Below are positions 23,060-36,611 of a DNA stretch of 64,000 nt, one piece after another (position 1 is the first letter of the stretch; the number at the start of each line of letters is the position of its first letter). Position numbers and translations under genes: made by a program. Source of the DNA: Breviolum minutum Mf 1.05b.01 (lineage: Eukaryota > Sar > Dinophyceae > Suessiales > Symbiodiniaceae). The notes below the pieces were generated by a model. It made no database searches and had not been told where the DNA came from. It worked only from the letters and a program-made list of their open reading frames with translations. The stretch lies in NCBI GenBank assembly GCA_000507305.1, contig DF239344.1, positions 77,127 through 141,126 of the forward strand. The letters are read 5' to 3'.

Positions 23060-25630
23060 GGCGCCCGTACGATGATTCGAAGAAGATGTGAGAGGGGGGC
23101 AAGACCAAGAGCGAGGGCAAGCGGCGCCGAAGCACTTGGGGGGCCGAACGGCTTCAGGGCCAAGGCACGTCAATATTATGTCAATATGTCGCTCAGCGAC
23201 TCAGAGATGTCAACAGTCGCGGGGCACATCGACTCATTTCTTTGTCCTCTGCCATTAGCTGAACAAAATTTTATCTGTTGTCATCTCTTGCTACTTTCAA
23301 CTTAGTCCAACCTGATTTAAATGGATATTTGCTGCAAATGGTGGCGAATTGTCCTATAGACTAGACTGATGTACAAGTTCTATCATCAAACTGCAATGCA
23401 CTCCAGAAACTTACACTCTGGGCAAGTAGTCTTAAAGACTAATTAAAGCCTTAGCGCTGGAAAATCAGAGTACATTAACACTTTTTGTATCTTTTTGTGT
23501 GGATATCCTCATTGTTCGAAGCCCTAAGATACCCCGAGATCAGGGGTGGGATCGACTAGCCCAAATTCCGCATGCCCGGGGCCAACTGATACCAACCCTG
23601 CAACAAGCCTTTGACAATTCGATATGTACGCAGATATATATTCATTTATTCCGTTCTCAATCCTATAGATATCTGATCCAAATGAAACTCCGTTCAAAAC
23701 TTAAGGCGCAGTCGTGCGATCAACCATCGGGCTCAACTGGATAGCCTCTAGAGGAGATAGAATCTTGACTTCCCTGGCATATGAGTCGGCTTTCCAAATG
23801 AAAGAATTGTAAGAAAGCATCAAAAGTATCCAACACCTAACAAGCCTGCCCCTGTTCATCTTGGTTTCTCTTCCGCTGCTCCACGGTCCTTTTGCTCATG
23901 TTGCCACATGCGGCCATGCACATGCTTTGGTGACCGCAATCAGATCATTCATTGGTTGCTCAAAGGCTCAACATGTCCAATGCTTTTTGAAGCGACCTCA
24001 GATCCCCATCCCAATCCAACCGCATCAAAAAGGTGATAAACAACAGCTTCTTGTGCAAGGGCAAAGGTCTTGCTACGAGATATCCGGAGATATCAGAAAT
24101 CAAACTGCCGACTTTGGACTTACACTCTTTGAACACCTAAAGTGTACTCTTGGCAATGCATGGAATGGAGTTTCAATAAGGTTTAGATAGCCTATTACTA
24201 GAGCTGCTGAGAAGCCACTCAAGACATCATTCAACAGTCTTGCAACGCAGGGTGCCACAGTAGATTCTCTGACGGTCAGCAATAATATAAACACAATCAA
24301 GGTTTGCAAGTGGAACCAAATAACTATCCATCAACATGTCACAATGTCTGGCATGTCCATTGTCTCAAAAACCAGTATTCCACCAATCTCATGCCACACA
24401 AAACTAAAAAAGGACCCACTACAGAAAGTTCTTCTGATGTTGCCATCATTCAACCCACTGTTCCAGTTTTGACGCAACCACAAAAATGCTGAAAACTGAC
24501 AAAATGTCAAAACTGACCCTCCAATTTCAGGACCGCCATGAGATCCGCGCTCAATGGTTTCCTCCCTTTGTTGCTTTTGCTCCTGCCAATGAAAAGACGC
24601 GGAATCCCTAAAGCAGCAATCCAAAAAGCAACATGTCTTGCATGTCCCTGTTGAAAGAAATTGTCTCAGACTCAGATTCTCGCATTGAACACTTGGAGTC
24701 CCATTGATGCAAAGATATGTTGTAGCAAAAAATCAACAGATCAAGCGGCACTTCGATGGTCGCTGGTGTCAGCTGAGGAACAAACAACTGTCTCTATATA
24801 CAGTAGTTCATGTTTTTACATATTTTCAGAGCCCTGGTTACTGCTGGAAACCACTTGGTGACAGTGACGCTGAACCCACAAGGTGTCATATATACCAGAC
24901 CTTTTGGGACCTTGGGATACCCAATCATGACACATCCCCGCATGGAAGGTCCAAATCCAAGCTGCGTCATCATTCGTACAGGTGCACGAATGCCAATGTA
25001 TGGAAAGACCAGCATGAAAGGTCATGAAGGTATTGCATGTCTTGCTCCTATTCCAAGTAAATGATCGAGGTATACACTTAAAGTTCATGAAGTCTGCACC
25101 AAAAAATACTCCTCTGGCTACCAAAGTGTTTTCGTGTGACATGTGGGTGTGCTATCGGCGTTTACGAATTATGTGTTACGAACCAGAGAGCATCAAATCA
25201 TAAACGAACATATAGTATGTAATGAATATGTTCAATGCATTCAAAGAGGGAGAGAGAGAGAGAGAGAGAAAGCACAATGGGACAACACTGATTTGAAATT
25301 TTCAAAATGTGGTCTCACTGTCACTTGCCGGGTCATGTAGCCTATCACAAAGTTCAGTGAAAGAGTACTCATCCTTGGCTAGACACACATCCCGACCGTA
25401 CCTTGCATACACATGCACGCATGTCAAGTCTCACTCACATATTTCAACACGTTCATACATTTTAATTACATCTTATCTATTTCTACACTCCCCTCGATAC
25501 GCCATCTTAGTCTTCGTGAGGGCACTTGGAAAACTAGCAAAGGTACTGTAATCACTTCTGATGCTGAGAGCAAGAGTTGCATCAGTCCCAACCAAAGTTG
25601 CAACCAAAGTGTGATATTATGTCCATCCGG
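23060..25630. other. Mostly no confirmed gene; a few candidate exons
   Basis: A GC-rich segment at 23060-23170 carries open frames on both strands. A plus-strand frame begins after a strong TATTTTCAG acceptor at 24830 (SPGYCWKPLGDSDAEPT). A minus-strand frame after CATTGGCAG near 24580 reads EQKQQREETIERGSHG. None could be joined to a neighbour. A (GA)n run lies at 25246-25270. The minus-strand reading SRRLRWRIEGSVEIDKM near 25480-25530 may be a further, diverged 3' exon of the coiled-coil gene that starts at 25632. Confidence 0.4.
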
Positions 25631-25631
25631 C

Positions 25632-28600
25632 CTCGTACGATTTGCCTGTGTTGAGGCATTCATCTTGAAGCGTCTCCCAGACTTTCAAGGAAGCATCCAA
25701 CTCCTCTCACAAACCGAACATGGTTGGAGAATGTTGAAGATTTGTCACATGTGATCCCCGTGGACCTTTCATCTTTCAGTGCCGTCGATATAAAACCACT
25801 CAGGCACTTGGCTTTAGTCTGCAGTGCTACAGGATTCTACAGGTAGATCTAAGATTATTTTAATATATTTTAGTCATATTATAGTCATTGAAATCGCAGC
25901 GGCCGGAGCCTCGGATAGAGGTGCTGAGCCAATTTACATTATGGATAGTTTTGGTAAAAGTACCAGAGATCAGATATCTCATCTCCTTCTGGACTTCAGT
26001 CAGCTCGCTGCTCTTGTCCTGGGATAGGGATAGGGCGCTCCGCTAGTCACTAGACAATCCTCAGAGGCTCCACCCCACTTTGCAAGTGACCGCCAGGAAG
26101 AGACATTCCAAGCTTAATCCATCTACACGAGAATGCCAAAAAACTACAGTAGCGGGTGTCTGTATCCAGCACACCATTTAAAGTCTAAAGTCAAGGACTA
26201 AGTAGACACAAGATGCTCCCGATGAACCAGTAGTAGGGATCATTTGGAAAACACGTCCTCTACAAGGCCAGAGTATACAACAGTCAGTGGAGGTTTGGCG
26301 TGGCAATAGGGAAACTGACACAGCATGCAAGTCCTGGATGTCGGCTGCCTGCTCTGTTGCAGTCTCCTGATTGCCGAATAGAGAATTGGACTTTGCTTTA
26401 ACTGAAATCAACTTCCAAAGAACACAAAAGAGTGCCGCAAAATGCATCAAACAAATCAGTCCTTGAGCCTATCCAAACCACTTGGTATGATAGACCCTTC
26501 AGATCACACGGATATATACAGTAATATCTGAATGGGACGGTTGAGTCAAGTTGCAGTGAGTGAACTGTATATAATATAATATTCTGGTTTCTTGATCTTC
26601 TCTTGCACATGGACTCTTATACAGCCCAGCAAAGAACAACTTGAAGCTCCTTCTTGTGCTTCATGTCAACCTCCATCTGCTTCTTGTTGAACTGAGCAAA
26701 TGTTGGCCGCATTTTTCCGTGAAGGAACTCCAATCTCCGAAGCTGGTAAGACCGGCTGAGTAAAGCGAACCAAGGTATTCCTCAAAAATTGGCTAACGTT
26801 CCACCCGTACAAGTACATGTCCATCAGTGGGTTGCACACCTACAACAACATTACAGCAACTAAGACTCGCTCAACATCTCAGCCTTTCCCCATGTTGGTG
26901 GCTCCACAAATCCGAAAACATGCCAAGAGGGACCCTGGACTCCTTCATGAAACTGTCAAAGCTAGAAGCACCAGCTTCCTGCCATCACTAGATCTGCAAG
27001 CAGATCCGCATATCATATTATGATCATATTGGAGAAATGGAGGGTCCGTGAGAAATTGACTGAAGCAACTCCTGAAATCACCCAAATACTGTACCATGTG
27101 TGATCTACTTTATGATAATATCATGAATTGATCAATATTGAACTTGCATGAATTTACATGCGAATTGACAGACCTTGCAATGACTTCTACAAGTGGATTG
27201 TACTGCTGCCTCTCCAAGTCGATGTGCAGCGTAAAATATATCATAAAATCATGTAAACTCATAATGTCATGAAACAATATGACAATATGAAATGTCAATA
27301 TCATTCAATATCATGCCCACAACTATCATTGGGTTCCCAAGTTCAGTGCATTGCTGAATGAATAATGAACTGCGATCCTCCTCTAAGGCAGTCTCTGATT
27401 CCAGCTTAGCAAAGTCTCCAGCGATGGCCTGCATCAGGGTGGGAGGCAGCCCTGCTGAGTGCTGATGATGATGGCAGGGGCAAACGCTGCGTTGGTTGAC
27501 GGTTAGATTGGGATCCCCCATTTGCCTCATGGTGATTAAAGAAGGGAGGATGAGAAGGGCAAGAAGGTTGGCAGCTCTTAAGTTTACGATGCACACAAGC
27601 ATCTAATCTACCAGAGAATCGCGTAGCTGCATGGATTAGTGAAAGAACATCTCGCAAAAGTGTAGCTTGGCAATACATGCCTTTATCTTTTGGCATTGGA
27701 AGGAGCATTATCTATGAAGAGCCACAACAACTTTTGAAGGAAACGACCAACTCAATGCAGATTCGAAAGCACCTCCAAAAGGCCAAGCACGCCGCCACTT
27801 TCGCCACCCATGCCCTTGTAAGGCCTTGCAAGTCTCAGCAATAAACTCCGACTGGAATGAATGGGTAGATAAAGATGTGAGTTTCACACTTCGAAACGGT
27901 GGTTACAAACATCAACCCACAGCATACCAGCTTATCGGTTTCTCGAGTCAGTGCAAGTGCGTAAAAACATGTAAAAACTCAAGAGTGTGGTCAAGGCTAG
28001 TGGCTAGAAGACCCAACCACCCAACATCGACATGGTGAGGAATCTTGGAAATGATACTATGCTCATCCTCCGGTGTCCCCATTCTGATACCACAAATGTA
28101 AGGGGAAAAAATGGACCTCGCATGACCCAGCAAGATGCAAAAAAAACTAGACGAGACTGGAGTCATTTGAGGTGAATGGTGAGTTAAGACAAGTTAAGCG
28201 CTGTGGTGTTTTTGTCATTAAAAAAAAAGATCCAGGTGAAAGGGGAGGCACCCATGCTTCACTATCCCTCCATGCAAGAAGAGATGCTCATCAAAGATGG
28301 CTGGCTGATCTGACCTTAAGGAACGCATTCACTTTTTCTGACAGTGATGGTGTTGATGTTTCAGACCATTATCTAGCACCATTGGCTATATCTCTGCTTG
28401 TATTCAACAGAATATACAGCCAGAGCCTAGCACATGTGTATTCAAACATGGAAATACGGATGACCACTATTCCACTTGGAGGATTACCGCATGTCCATCA
28501 ACACTTGAAGATTGATAAGATTGACTGAGGTGCCCGTTGCAAAGTTCCAATATGTTCAAGATGTCTGATGAATTCGAATAAGATCTGCGTATCCAGCCCC

Positions 28601-31600
28601 GTTGGCTCTATGTCTTAGTTCAACTTCAACCCTGGGCACGAGGACTGGCTGTTGGTCTGCACCAAGGCTGTTGCCTGTCCATGGAGGAAAAATCCTGTCT
28701 CGGGCCTGGGGGCCTTCTAGTAGAAGGCAAGTACATAACATAGACCCAAAGGAGCAACAGGAATAGCAAAAGGCTTCAAAACACATCATGGCATCCCCCA
28801 GGAGAAATGTCATCCATCTGTCAGCCATTCTATATAATGGCGTCATATTATGAATTGGGTAGAGAGGCGTTTGGAAACAAGATGCAGTGCCATCCTGTCT
28901 TCGGTCTAGAGAGCATTGTTGAATACGATGGATTTGGATTGATTTGGTGCTATTGTTGACCTTGAAAACTAGAATTGTCCAGTACGTGAACCCGTACATA
29001 CCGATTGTACTGCTGAGACCAACAAAGTCAGGAACACAATGAACGGCGTTGAGTGTGATCACAAGGATGAAAATCATGGAGGAGGGCGGTGGTCATGGCT
29101 GTGGTAGCGGCTTCGGTACGACAGCAGCGACAATGACAATGATGCTGATGAAAATAGTGGTGGTGGTGATTCGATTGTTCTGTTGATTGGTAACCAGCGA
29201 GTCGAAATAGAGGCCGTTTTTGTTAAAACCTTTCTGTGGAGATCTGATGTTTCTGCATTGAGCCTCCCTTCCATTGGGTCAAGCCCCGCCTGTCCGGCTT
29301 TTTCGTAGAACTCCTTCAAGCGATATGATGCACCTACATGATACTACATGCCTACAGTGGGGTTGGGTGAGGTCATTGTCATTCTACTTTTCCTGCTATC
29401 CTTGTGGACTGCAACCTTCTACGCTAGAATCTGCTGCTATCTGCAGTGTGTTGTGCCTTCATGTTTGCCGGCGTATTTCATAACGACGCAAAAGTGCTGC
29501 AAATAGCACTGTTTTGGCAGCATGGTGCTTAGCAACATCGCAACAGCGGTGTTTACCACAGTTTTGCAACCAGCTAAACTAGACTACTGCTACTTGCAAT
29601 GTATCGTCATGTTTGACACGGCTTTTTTTTAGAGCACTTTCGTTTCAAGGATGCTTTTGTCAACACCCTGGCAGGTCCTTAAGGACGGAAATGGCTTGTG
29701 CCACTGCAGCTTGGGCAGCCTGAACATGAGAACCATGGGACCATGTCAGCAGCACAGGGAGTAGTAGTCACAAATAATAAGGTCAAACATGAAAAAGAGT
29801 AAGAATGTATCGTACATGTGTTGTGGAATCGAAACTCGGTCAGAAAATTCCAAATTCCAGCACCTCCAAATTAACCACTGCTTCAAGCTCAGAGCCCTTC
29901 GGCGCATCAGGCCTTGGCATCTGTCACCGTCTCGTTGTTCTTAGCCTTCTCTTTGTCGCGAATGTCTGTGGCCTTGGCTTTCAATGCAGGTTTTGTCATA
30001 GGTCATCAGCCTGAAATTCTGAAATAAGGTAGAGCCAGAAGAGATCAGCCTCGTATTTTAGATGTTGAGGCTTCCCCACACATTTTACGCAGTATTTGCG
30101 ATTTACATCCAAGATTCGGTGAGTATGAGTGATGATTTGATATTATCGATATGATTTGGAAATTGATGATGATATCAAAGCCGACCAAACCAAGCTCCAA
30201 GCATTGGCCACTGATTGGTCCTCAGAATGAGGGGGAGAACGCAGAGAACATCGGCTGAAGGTTTGCAAACTCACTGCAGAGGGGTCTAAACAAATGGCAA
30301 GAACATGGCACCTATACCCAAATGCACTCTTCTCAGCAAACATACACTGCGGTAGATGGATTGCGCAGTAGTGGGTCAGCATATTGATGTGAAATTGATG
30401 TATCTGTATATTGATGTTTTTTTGTATATTGATGTAAAGTTGATGTGTATTGATGTATATTGTATAGTGATATATATTGTATATTGATGTAATGTAGATT
30501 ATCAAATTATCTTATATTGATGTATATTGTATCGTATACATGCAATGAACATCTAGGGACCAAGCCGTTCAAAATAATGAAATCTTCGTATACAGCGGCG
30601 CTGCCAATAGATTCAATACATCCAATCATCAATCTTCATTGCCATGGCACGAACCCCAGTATTAAAGATATTGATATTGCATGATATTCCACGATATTGC
30701 ATCATTTTCCCTTGGATCCCCAAAAGCACAGAGGATCTGTTCCCTCCAACGGAGACGGGACAAATCGGCGAGAGACTAAGGAGGTGATGTCGTCTCCCAG
30801 GGCGGCAGCCTCCTGGGATGCTCGTTGTCGGTCTTGTATCATGGATCAAAACTCAAACCATTCTAGCAACACAACCAAACCATGATTGCTACACGGACAC
30901 TGATGCTAAGCGGTTCCTAGACAGAGGGACCCCAACGTGAATAGTTTTGATGCATACATGCACCGTAAACTGCGTGGATCTGAATCATACAAATTTGCTT
31001 TGCCATTGGTACTCCTACAAAGGCATGTCGTTGGGGGTCTTCAAATCCCCATCGCTGCAGCATGATTTCTGTGCCTCATTGAGCTGCTTCACTGAAGCCT
31101 GGCAAAATGGTCTGGCAACCCACATTGCAATGGTGAAGCCCTTGGCGTATGTACTGCTATACTTGTTTATTCATAACATATAAACACCTGAAATCCGTCA
31201 TTTATATGAGTCAGTGGGATGGTGATGAAATATGATCCACGATTTGTATATTTGTTCGCGTCCGAGTAGGGATAAGTTCGACGAAAAGGATGCTGAGAGA
31301 GAATCTGTGCTTGGCAGATCCAAGATATCCAAGCAGGTCGCGAGCGACTATGCTATATGAAAAGTACAGAAATGGTGCGAGCTGCCAAAAGCAATCAAAA
31401 TTGCAGCTATGGGGAGTTCGCTTTCTTAGATTTCATGTTTTATATTCGATTGCTAATTCACTCCAAAGCATTGCTGTTCAATCATGAACATTGCTTGAAT
31501 GTTCCTCTAATACGTCTATAATTCATTATAATTCGTTTATATCGAAGTTTCGAGGCAGACTTATGCGGAGTTTGTTGGCCTCGAGCATATCAATGTCAGC

Positions 31601-32732
31601 TTGCAGCTCATCCACCGCTGCTGTCTTCTCCTCAGTAGGCTCACAGCAAGAAGCCGGAATAACTGGTCGCGTGTGAGTGACCAGAGTGTGAGTACCATTG
31701 ATTCTTTGGGGACATTTGGGGACCATGTTCTTGAACAATCAACGGATTCACAGGAGTTGGAATTGCACCAACCTTGATTGAGATCAGTTTGTTGCGGAAA
31801 CAAACTGACTGCATCTCACTGTGCCTCTAACTTCAGTTCAAACCACATTCTTGCAGTGCACTTCAATGCTTTGAGTAAGAGTCTTCCACTCAATCTTTGC
31901 TCAGGCTGCCACAGCACGTTTTGCCTTGTTTGTCTTGATCTCTTTGTTGCAGTGATCTAGGATGAGAGTCCACGGTGCACAGACCGTAGTTTATTGATGG
32001 AGCTGGAGATGGGACTGGGTTTCACATGACATGGTTTCACCGTTTCCCCAAACTATGTTTGGAGAATCGTGGAAGGCGTGAACCGGTTGATGCACCCTTC
32101 GGCAAACTTACACGGACTTTGGTCTTGTAGGAGGTCAGACATACTTCTTTCTACTAAGCCTCTTTTGATCTCTTTTGTTTTGTCCTGACTGGTGGAAGGT
32201 AAAACGCTCCCAAACCACTACAGGTTCAAACGAACCTGACTTGCCTTGGAGGAACCGAATTTATATACAGTACTGTACAGTATTTCAAAGTCAATGGGTA
32301 ATCCTTGAGAACAATTCTAAGGAGTCCCCAAGTCGATTCCGTATATACCTACGGTACCCTCCCCAGGAAAATGGAACATTCAGGGCACCTTTCTTCGTCT
32401 GCTCGTCGGTAGCTTCAGTTTGCAGCTTGTTCAGCAAAGACTGCCGGCCGTCGCTGTTGCACAAGGAGTAGCGCTAAAACAGAAACTGCATACTCGTTCA
32501 CCTGGATCTTCAAAGTATGTTAAAAGAATATGAAACAGAAACATACAGAATGGATGGCAAAATACGGAATAAAAGCACCCATCTCAGGAGTGATGTGATG
32601 AGATAAGATCCAAGGTACATCGGTTATAACTCATTTGTAGTCAGTTTTAGTGATCGGGACAAATGGGTGCTCGAATGGAGAAGCAGAATGCCTGGAGCAT
32701 GTCCTTGATGCTGACCATGGCTGCTGAGGCTG
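25632..32732 (-). CDS. Long coiled-coil protein of dinoflagellate-typical family (fifteen tiny exons)
   Basis: Order, 5' to 3': 32692-32732 (AMVSIKDMLQ), 32389-32440 (SLLNKLQTEATDEQTKK), 31918-31956 (HCNKEIKTNKAK), [gap], 31580-31630 (EKTAAVDELQADIDMLE), 31075-31098 (ASVKQLNE), 30777-30812 (EAAALGDDITSL), 29913-29972 (ATDIRDKEKAKNNETVTDAK), 29678-29719 (AAQAAVAQAISVLK), 29290-29313 (EFYEKAGQ), [gap], 27773-27814 (GMGGESGGVLGLLE), 27381-27428 (AIAGDFAKLESETALE), 26934-26978 (EAGASSFDSFMKESR), 26641-26691 (FNKKQMEVDMKHKKELQ), 26322-26366 (ETATEQAADIQDLHA), 25964-26018 (DKSSELTEVQKEMRYLIS), 25632-25681 (WETLQDECLNTGKSYE). Most junctions are phase 0 with GC or GT donors; two look like GA. The order and the wording (EKAKN..TI.DAK, AVAQA..VLKEFY, KGMGGESGGV.G.LEV, DF.RLE..T, FM.DS, ECLNTG.SYE) match a protein family I recall from Symbiodiniaceae gene sets. 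Function unknown; probably filamentous or scaffold-like. Both ends and a few internal exons are missing. Confidence 0.8.
30395..30535. repeat. AT-rich imperfect repeat (TATTGATGTA unit)
   Basis: About 140 bp of near-copies of GTATATTGATGTA, interrupted by short changes. It lies in an intron of the coiled-coil gene. Confidence 0.85.
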
Positions 32733-33579
32733 CTGTAGGAGCAACCTCAAGGCACGAGCCCGAAACTTTGACCCCATTTGCATCTTCGAATGCTCTAGTC
32801 TTTAGTCCACAAAGGCTTTGTTTTGGAACACTCCCCTAAAATGTCAAACATGGCTCCTGTTTGCATTTTGGTGAATATTTGGCGTGGCCTCCATTCAAAC
32901 TACTGGAGAATCCTTTTGCCCTGGCTCCGGAGTTGCTTTGTGAGCATAGGGCCCCCTTAAAAGTGAATTCCTAAAAGGGCAAAGCAATAGGTTCCAAAGT
33001 TATTGATTTCAATGTTTGCTTCTGCATTCAGGAATTTGTGAAGTGGCCAGGAACATACAGTCTGTAGTATATAAGTAAACTTGCATGGCCTCTGCTCCTG
33101 TTCATTTTTTGCAAGTGCTTTTAATGACACGTATGGGGAAAAGGTCCATATTTGCCATTTTCTTCTCCCCTGGCAAACACATGCCCTCCGTCTCAATCCC
33201 TACATTGTGATCGGAGCATCACTTTTTAAACGAATATAATATGGCCTCTTACCCATGCTCGTCTAAGATGAGCTTTCAACACTAGCAGGGCCCTTTGCGG
33301 GGTCTTTGCATTTGGATGCGTTTGAATGAAGGCCTTCATCGTGAAAGGTACATTAGCCTTCTTGAACAAGTCTTTCATGGTAGCCTGATAAGTGAGTTGG
33401 AAACTCACATGTGCTTGCCGCCTTTCAGGTGCAGGGCGCATCTGGAACAGCACATTCATTCGACATGGCCGCAGACAAGAGTTCCAACACTTCCCAGGTG
33501 GAGTTTACAAAGTACCACCAGCCAAATGATTGGCTGAATTTTGACTGAATGATGTCTGTTCATGCTGTTTCCACTTCCA

Positions 33580-33625
33580 GAAAGAACACGTCGTGACCCC
33601 TGCATCAAAGCAACTAACTTTGCCA
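33580..33625 (-). CDS. Candidate further upstream exon of the coiled-coil gene
   Basis: A minus-strand frame after a CGTCTTCAG acceptor reads STVLAKLVALMQ, resembling the 'ALAQLASRI' segment that precedes the KVK..I region in the coiled-coil family as I remember it. The donor side is unclear and the phase does not join directly to the exon at 32692-32732, so an intermediate exon would be required. Confidence 0.35.
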
Positions 33626-33817
33626 GAACGGTGCTCTGAAGACGATCGGCCTCCCACCACGTCGACCGATACATCCGCCGCTATGGCTGCTTTGGCTATG
33701 GATTTTCCAATTGACTTGTATGAAGGGCCAGCTTTCAGATTTCATCATGCACCTTTGATCCATGTGTGTGTAGCTTCAGCTCAGTTGAAATATTTTGGCC
33801 AAAAGAAGAACTATGAA

Positions 33818-35385
33818 TTACAGAAAGGGCAGAAATCGAAAGGCGTGAAGCCTGGTGGCCGCCTCTTCATCGTTCATTTCATCCAGAGTGTTTGGGAAAT
33901 CTGTATGGTCAAGGATTGCAGGCAATCAGATGGATCAATGGATTAACCCCTCGCATCTAAATAAATCAGTGCTTCAGCAAGTTCAGTTGAAGAGTATTAC
34001 ATATGTTGTGTTGAATTTGGGACTAATAGTTTCCAATAACCCGTGTGTGCCACAAATTGGTTCCCTGGAACTGGCCATCTGTCCTCGTTCTGCAAAAAGG
34101 AGACCACCTTGTCCTGGGGCGCAAGGCTGAAGTTTGTAGTGCTTTGTCCGTTGTCAATTCGGGCAATCTTCTCAAAGAAGGAAAAGACTGTGATACGATG
34201 TCCTTACCCCATGTTCATCCGTTTTCATTGATCTAGTCCTTTCATGTCCTTTCATGTACTTTCACTTGGTGCTCTGCATCCACTCACCCTTCACCCCTTC
34301 ACCTGCCTGCACATCTTTATTCAGCTTTCCATTTGAGCGCAGAGAGGCCAATGAAGTTGACCGACTCACCTACGACTTGAGGGCTGGATGATACAGCTAA
34401 AGATCCGTTGTGAAATGTTGTGAAATTATGTAACCTTAATATGTAAACTCATTTTTTAGAGGTCCAAGCTGTATCTGCAGACCACTTGAGTTGGACAAGC
34501 ATTAATGTGAAAAACAGTGAAAAACAACCCTTACTGTACGTGTGACAACGTTGGCTTCCTTTCGCGAAAAGTCTTCATTGTCTCCAACCTCTTGGTTGGG
34601 AGTCTCCAAGCTTGCGAATCGTGCATCCGCTCTTGAGCACTTTCCCGGCAAAAAATTGACCAAACTGACACGACCATGATTTTCACAGTTGGCTTCCAGT
34701 GCAAGCGGCAGCGCGCCTGAACGAAGCTCTTCGCCAGGTGCTTCTTTTCATTCCTGATAGTAGTAATTGCACAAACAGGCAAAATGGCCCTTTATGGATG
34801 AACTATGATCAACTCCTATAGTTTCTGAACTTCGGGAAATGCATGATAGCCTTTCTGTCTATCATAGAATATATTCTAACTCTTACCTGAAACTGTTGCT
34901 TTCTTAAAGCCCAACTTCGACTCTGTTGGAGGTAAAGATACTCGATGGAAAAGTTCCGACAATCGACTTTCAAGGGATTCAAAGATATTCAAAGTATCGG
35001 TGCTCAGATATGATAGGACAATGGTCGGCCACAAGGCAATATCATGTAATCTAGAATAAGCGCTCCATTTTGGGGTCCGTGTCACCATATTGTCATCGAC
35101 CCAATCCTTTTGGAAACCCCTACCCTGAGACAGAGGATGAGCTCATCACATCAATCGCCTCGCATGTCTCAAGCAACGGGGAGATGACATCTCCTTCTGC
35201 AAACCACAAATAAATCTATTTACGCAAGGGCATGTTTGGGCCTTGATAGGCCCTAATACAGGAAGGTTTACGATTCAGATACTGTGGCCAACATCATACA
35301 AAATCGGAAACGCTCCCAAGGGGGATCAAATAAGATGGCTCTAGTTTTTGGAGGAACGCCAACAGGGCAACTCTCTGGGAGTTTT
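33818..35385 (-). CDS. Five-exon minus-strand gene, unknown function, C-terminus identified
   Basis: Every junction is in phase and most splice sites are strong: 35300-35385 (NSQRVALLAFLQKLEPSYLI, donor GATTTT|GTATGA), 34887-35124 (acceptor CTGTCTCAG; GFQKDWVDDNMVTRTPKW, LWPTIVLSYLSTDTLNIF, ESLESRLSELFHRV, donor TTTCAG|GTAAGA), 34535-34743 (LPLALEANCENHGRVSLVNF, NQEVGDNEDFSRKEANVV, donor GTAAGG), 34041-34170 (acceptor TTCTTTGAG; KIARIDNGQSTTNFSLAPQD, KVVSFLQNEDRWPVPGNQF) and 33818-33900 (FPNTLDEMNDEEAATRLHAF, then RFLPFL, stop TAA). About 247 residues are recovered. The protein looks soluble and globular, with one moderately hydrophobic stretch. I do not recognise the family. The gene continues upstream of 35385. 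A plus-strand frame at 33593-33946 overlaps the last exon but lacks splice support. Confidence 0.75.
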
Positions 35386-36611
35386 CTTGAAGCAGAAAGC
35401 CATCAGCCATCCACAAAATGCGGGCAAATTTGCAAGATGTGGATATCCCATCATAGACAGATGATCATGGACGTACATGGATTTGATTTTCATGTGTGTA
35501 ATTATATACATATATGACATCATATGACATATGACATGCGTCGTACGTGGATGGAGATGTCTTGGATTTTAACGCGGCCAGGCTCTGGTCAAAGCTTGAG
35601 AAACCTCAAAGTCTCAATGGTGGCAGGATGCGTGCTGTACAGTACCCCGTTGATCACACGAGTTAGCCGGCATTGTTAAGAGACTTTCCTAAGGATTGTT
35701 CACATGTGCTCCGAATATCAACCCTATTTTCAAGATGTGCAAGAAGCATCCGCTCCCACCAAATCACCCTTGGAAATTAATCCCAAAGTTCATAGGCGGC
35801 CTTGTTCACTGCTTCCAGCTCCTGCGAATGGACGAAATCATCAAGGAGACCGATCACTGGCATGAAAAAACACATGGAACAGGAGCAAACCTCGGAAGTC
35901 ACGGAGAGCTACTCGATGCTACTCGCATGCTACTTGCATTTCAACTCTTGTGTGACGTACTGTGACGCAATGTATAGTTGGACATGGTCCTGTCATTGAC
36001 AGTTCTCAATAACTTTCATCAGAGACTTTCACAAAGCCCCAAGAAAAATTAACAAGATTCACCACGCGCAGGCATCAACTTGTGCACATCATTTCCGCAC
36101 CTCCACTCGAAGCTTTTGTCGTTCTCCGAAGTCAGAGGCCTAAAAAACGGCTGAATCATCCAACGACATTCCAAGTACTTGAATTGGCATTCATTGGCCC
36201 CCCATTGCGCCGTAGCCGATGAATGCTAGCCCCGGAAATGTAATCCCATGGTGCCATTGGAAGAAAATCGCTTGTGTGTAGTTTTTTGTTCAATGCGTAC
36301 GTATATCTTTGTCGTGTGTTCGGTGATGAGCACTGGACAGCATCGCAGTTATTACAAAGATGTCTATGAGATTCGATGATTCTACGTACACCGTGTACAG
36401 TACAATATACCGTAAACTTCACATCGAATGAATGACTGTTTGGCGCAGCTTCAGAAACAATGATGATGCTTTCTCTGAGTGTGTATGACACTGTTCCCTA
36501 CGAATAAGTTCAGCAGCTGCAGCAAACTCATGAAAAATAGCATCAAATAAGTGGAATTACATAGTAGCATTACCATGCATTACCAGTATTTCATCAGTAT
36601 TTCCAGCCTGT

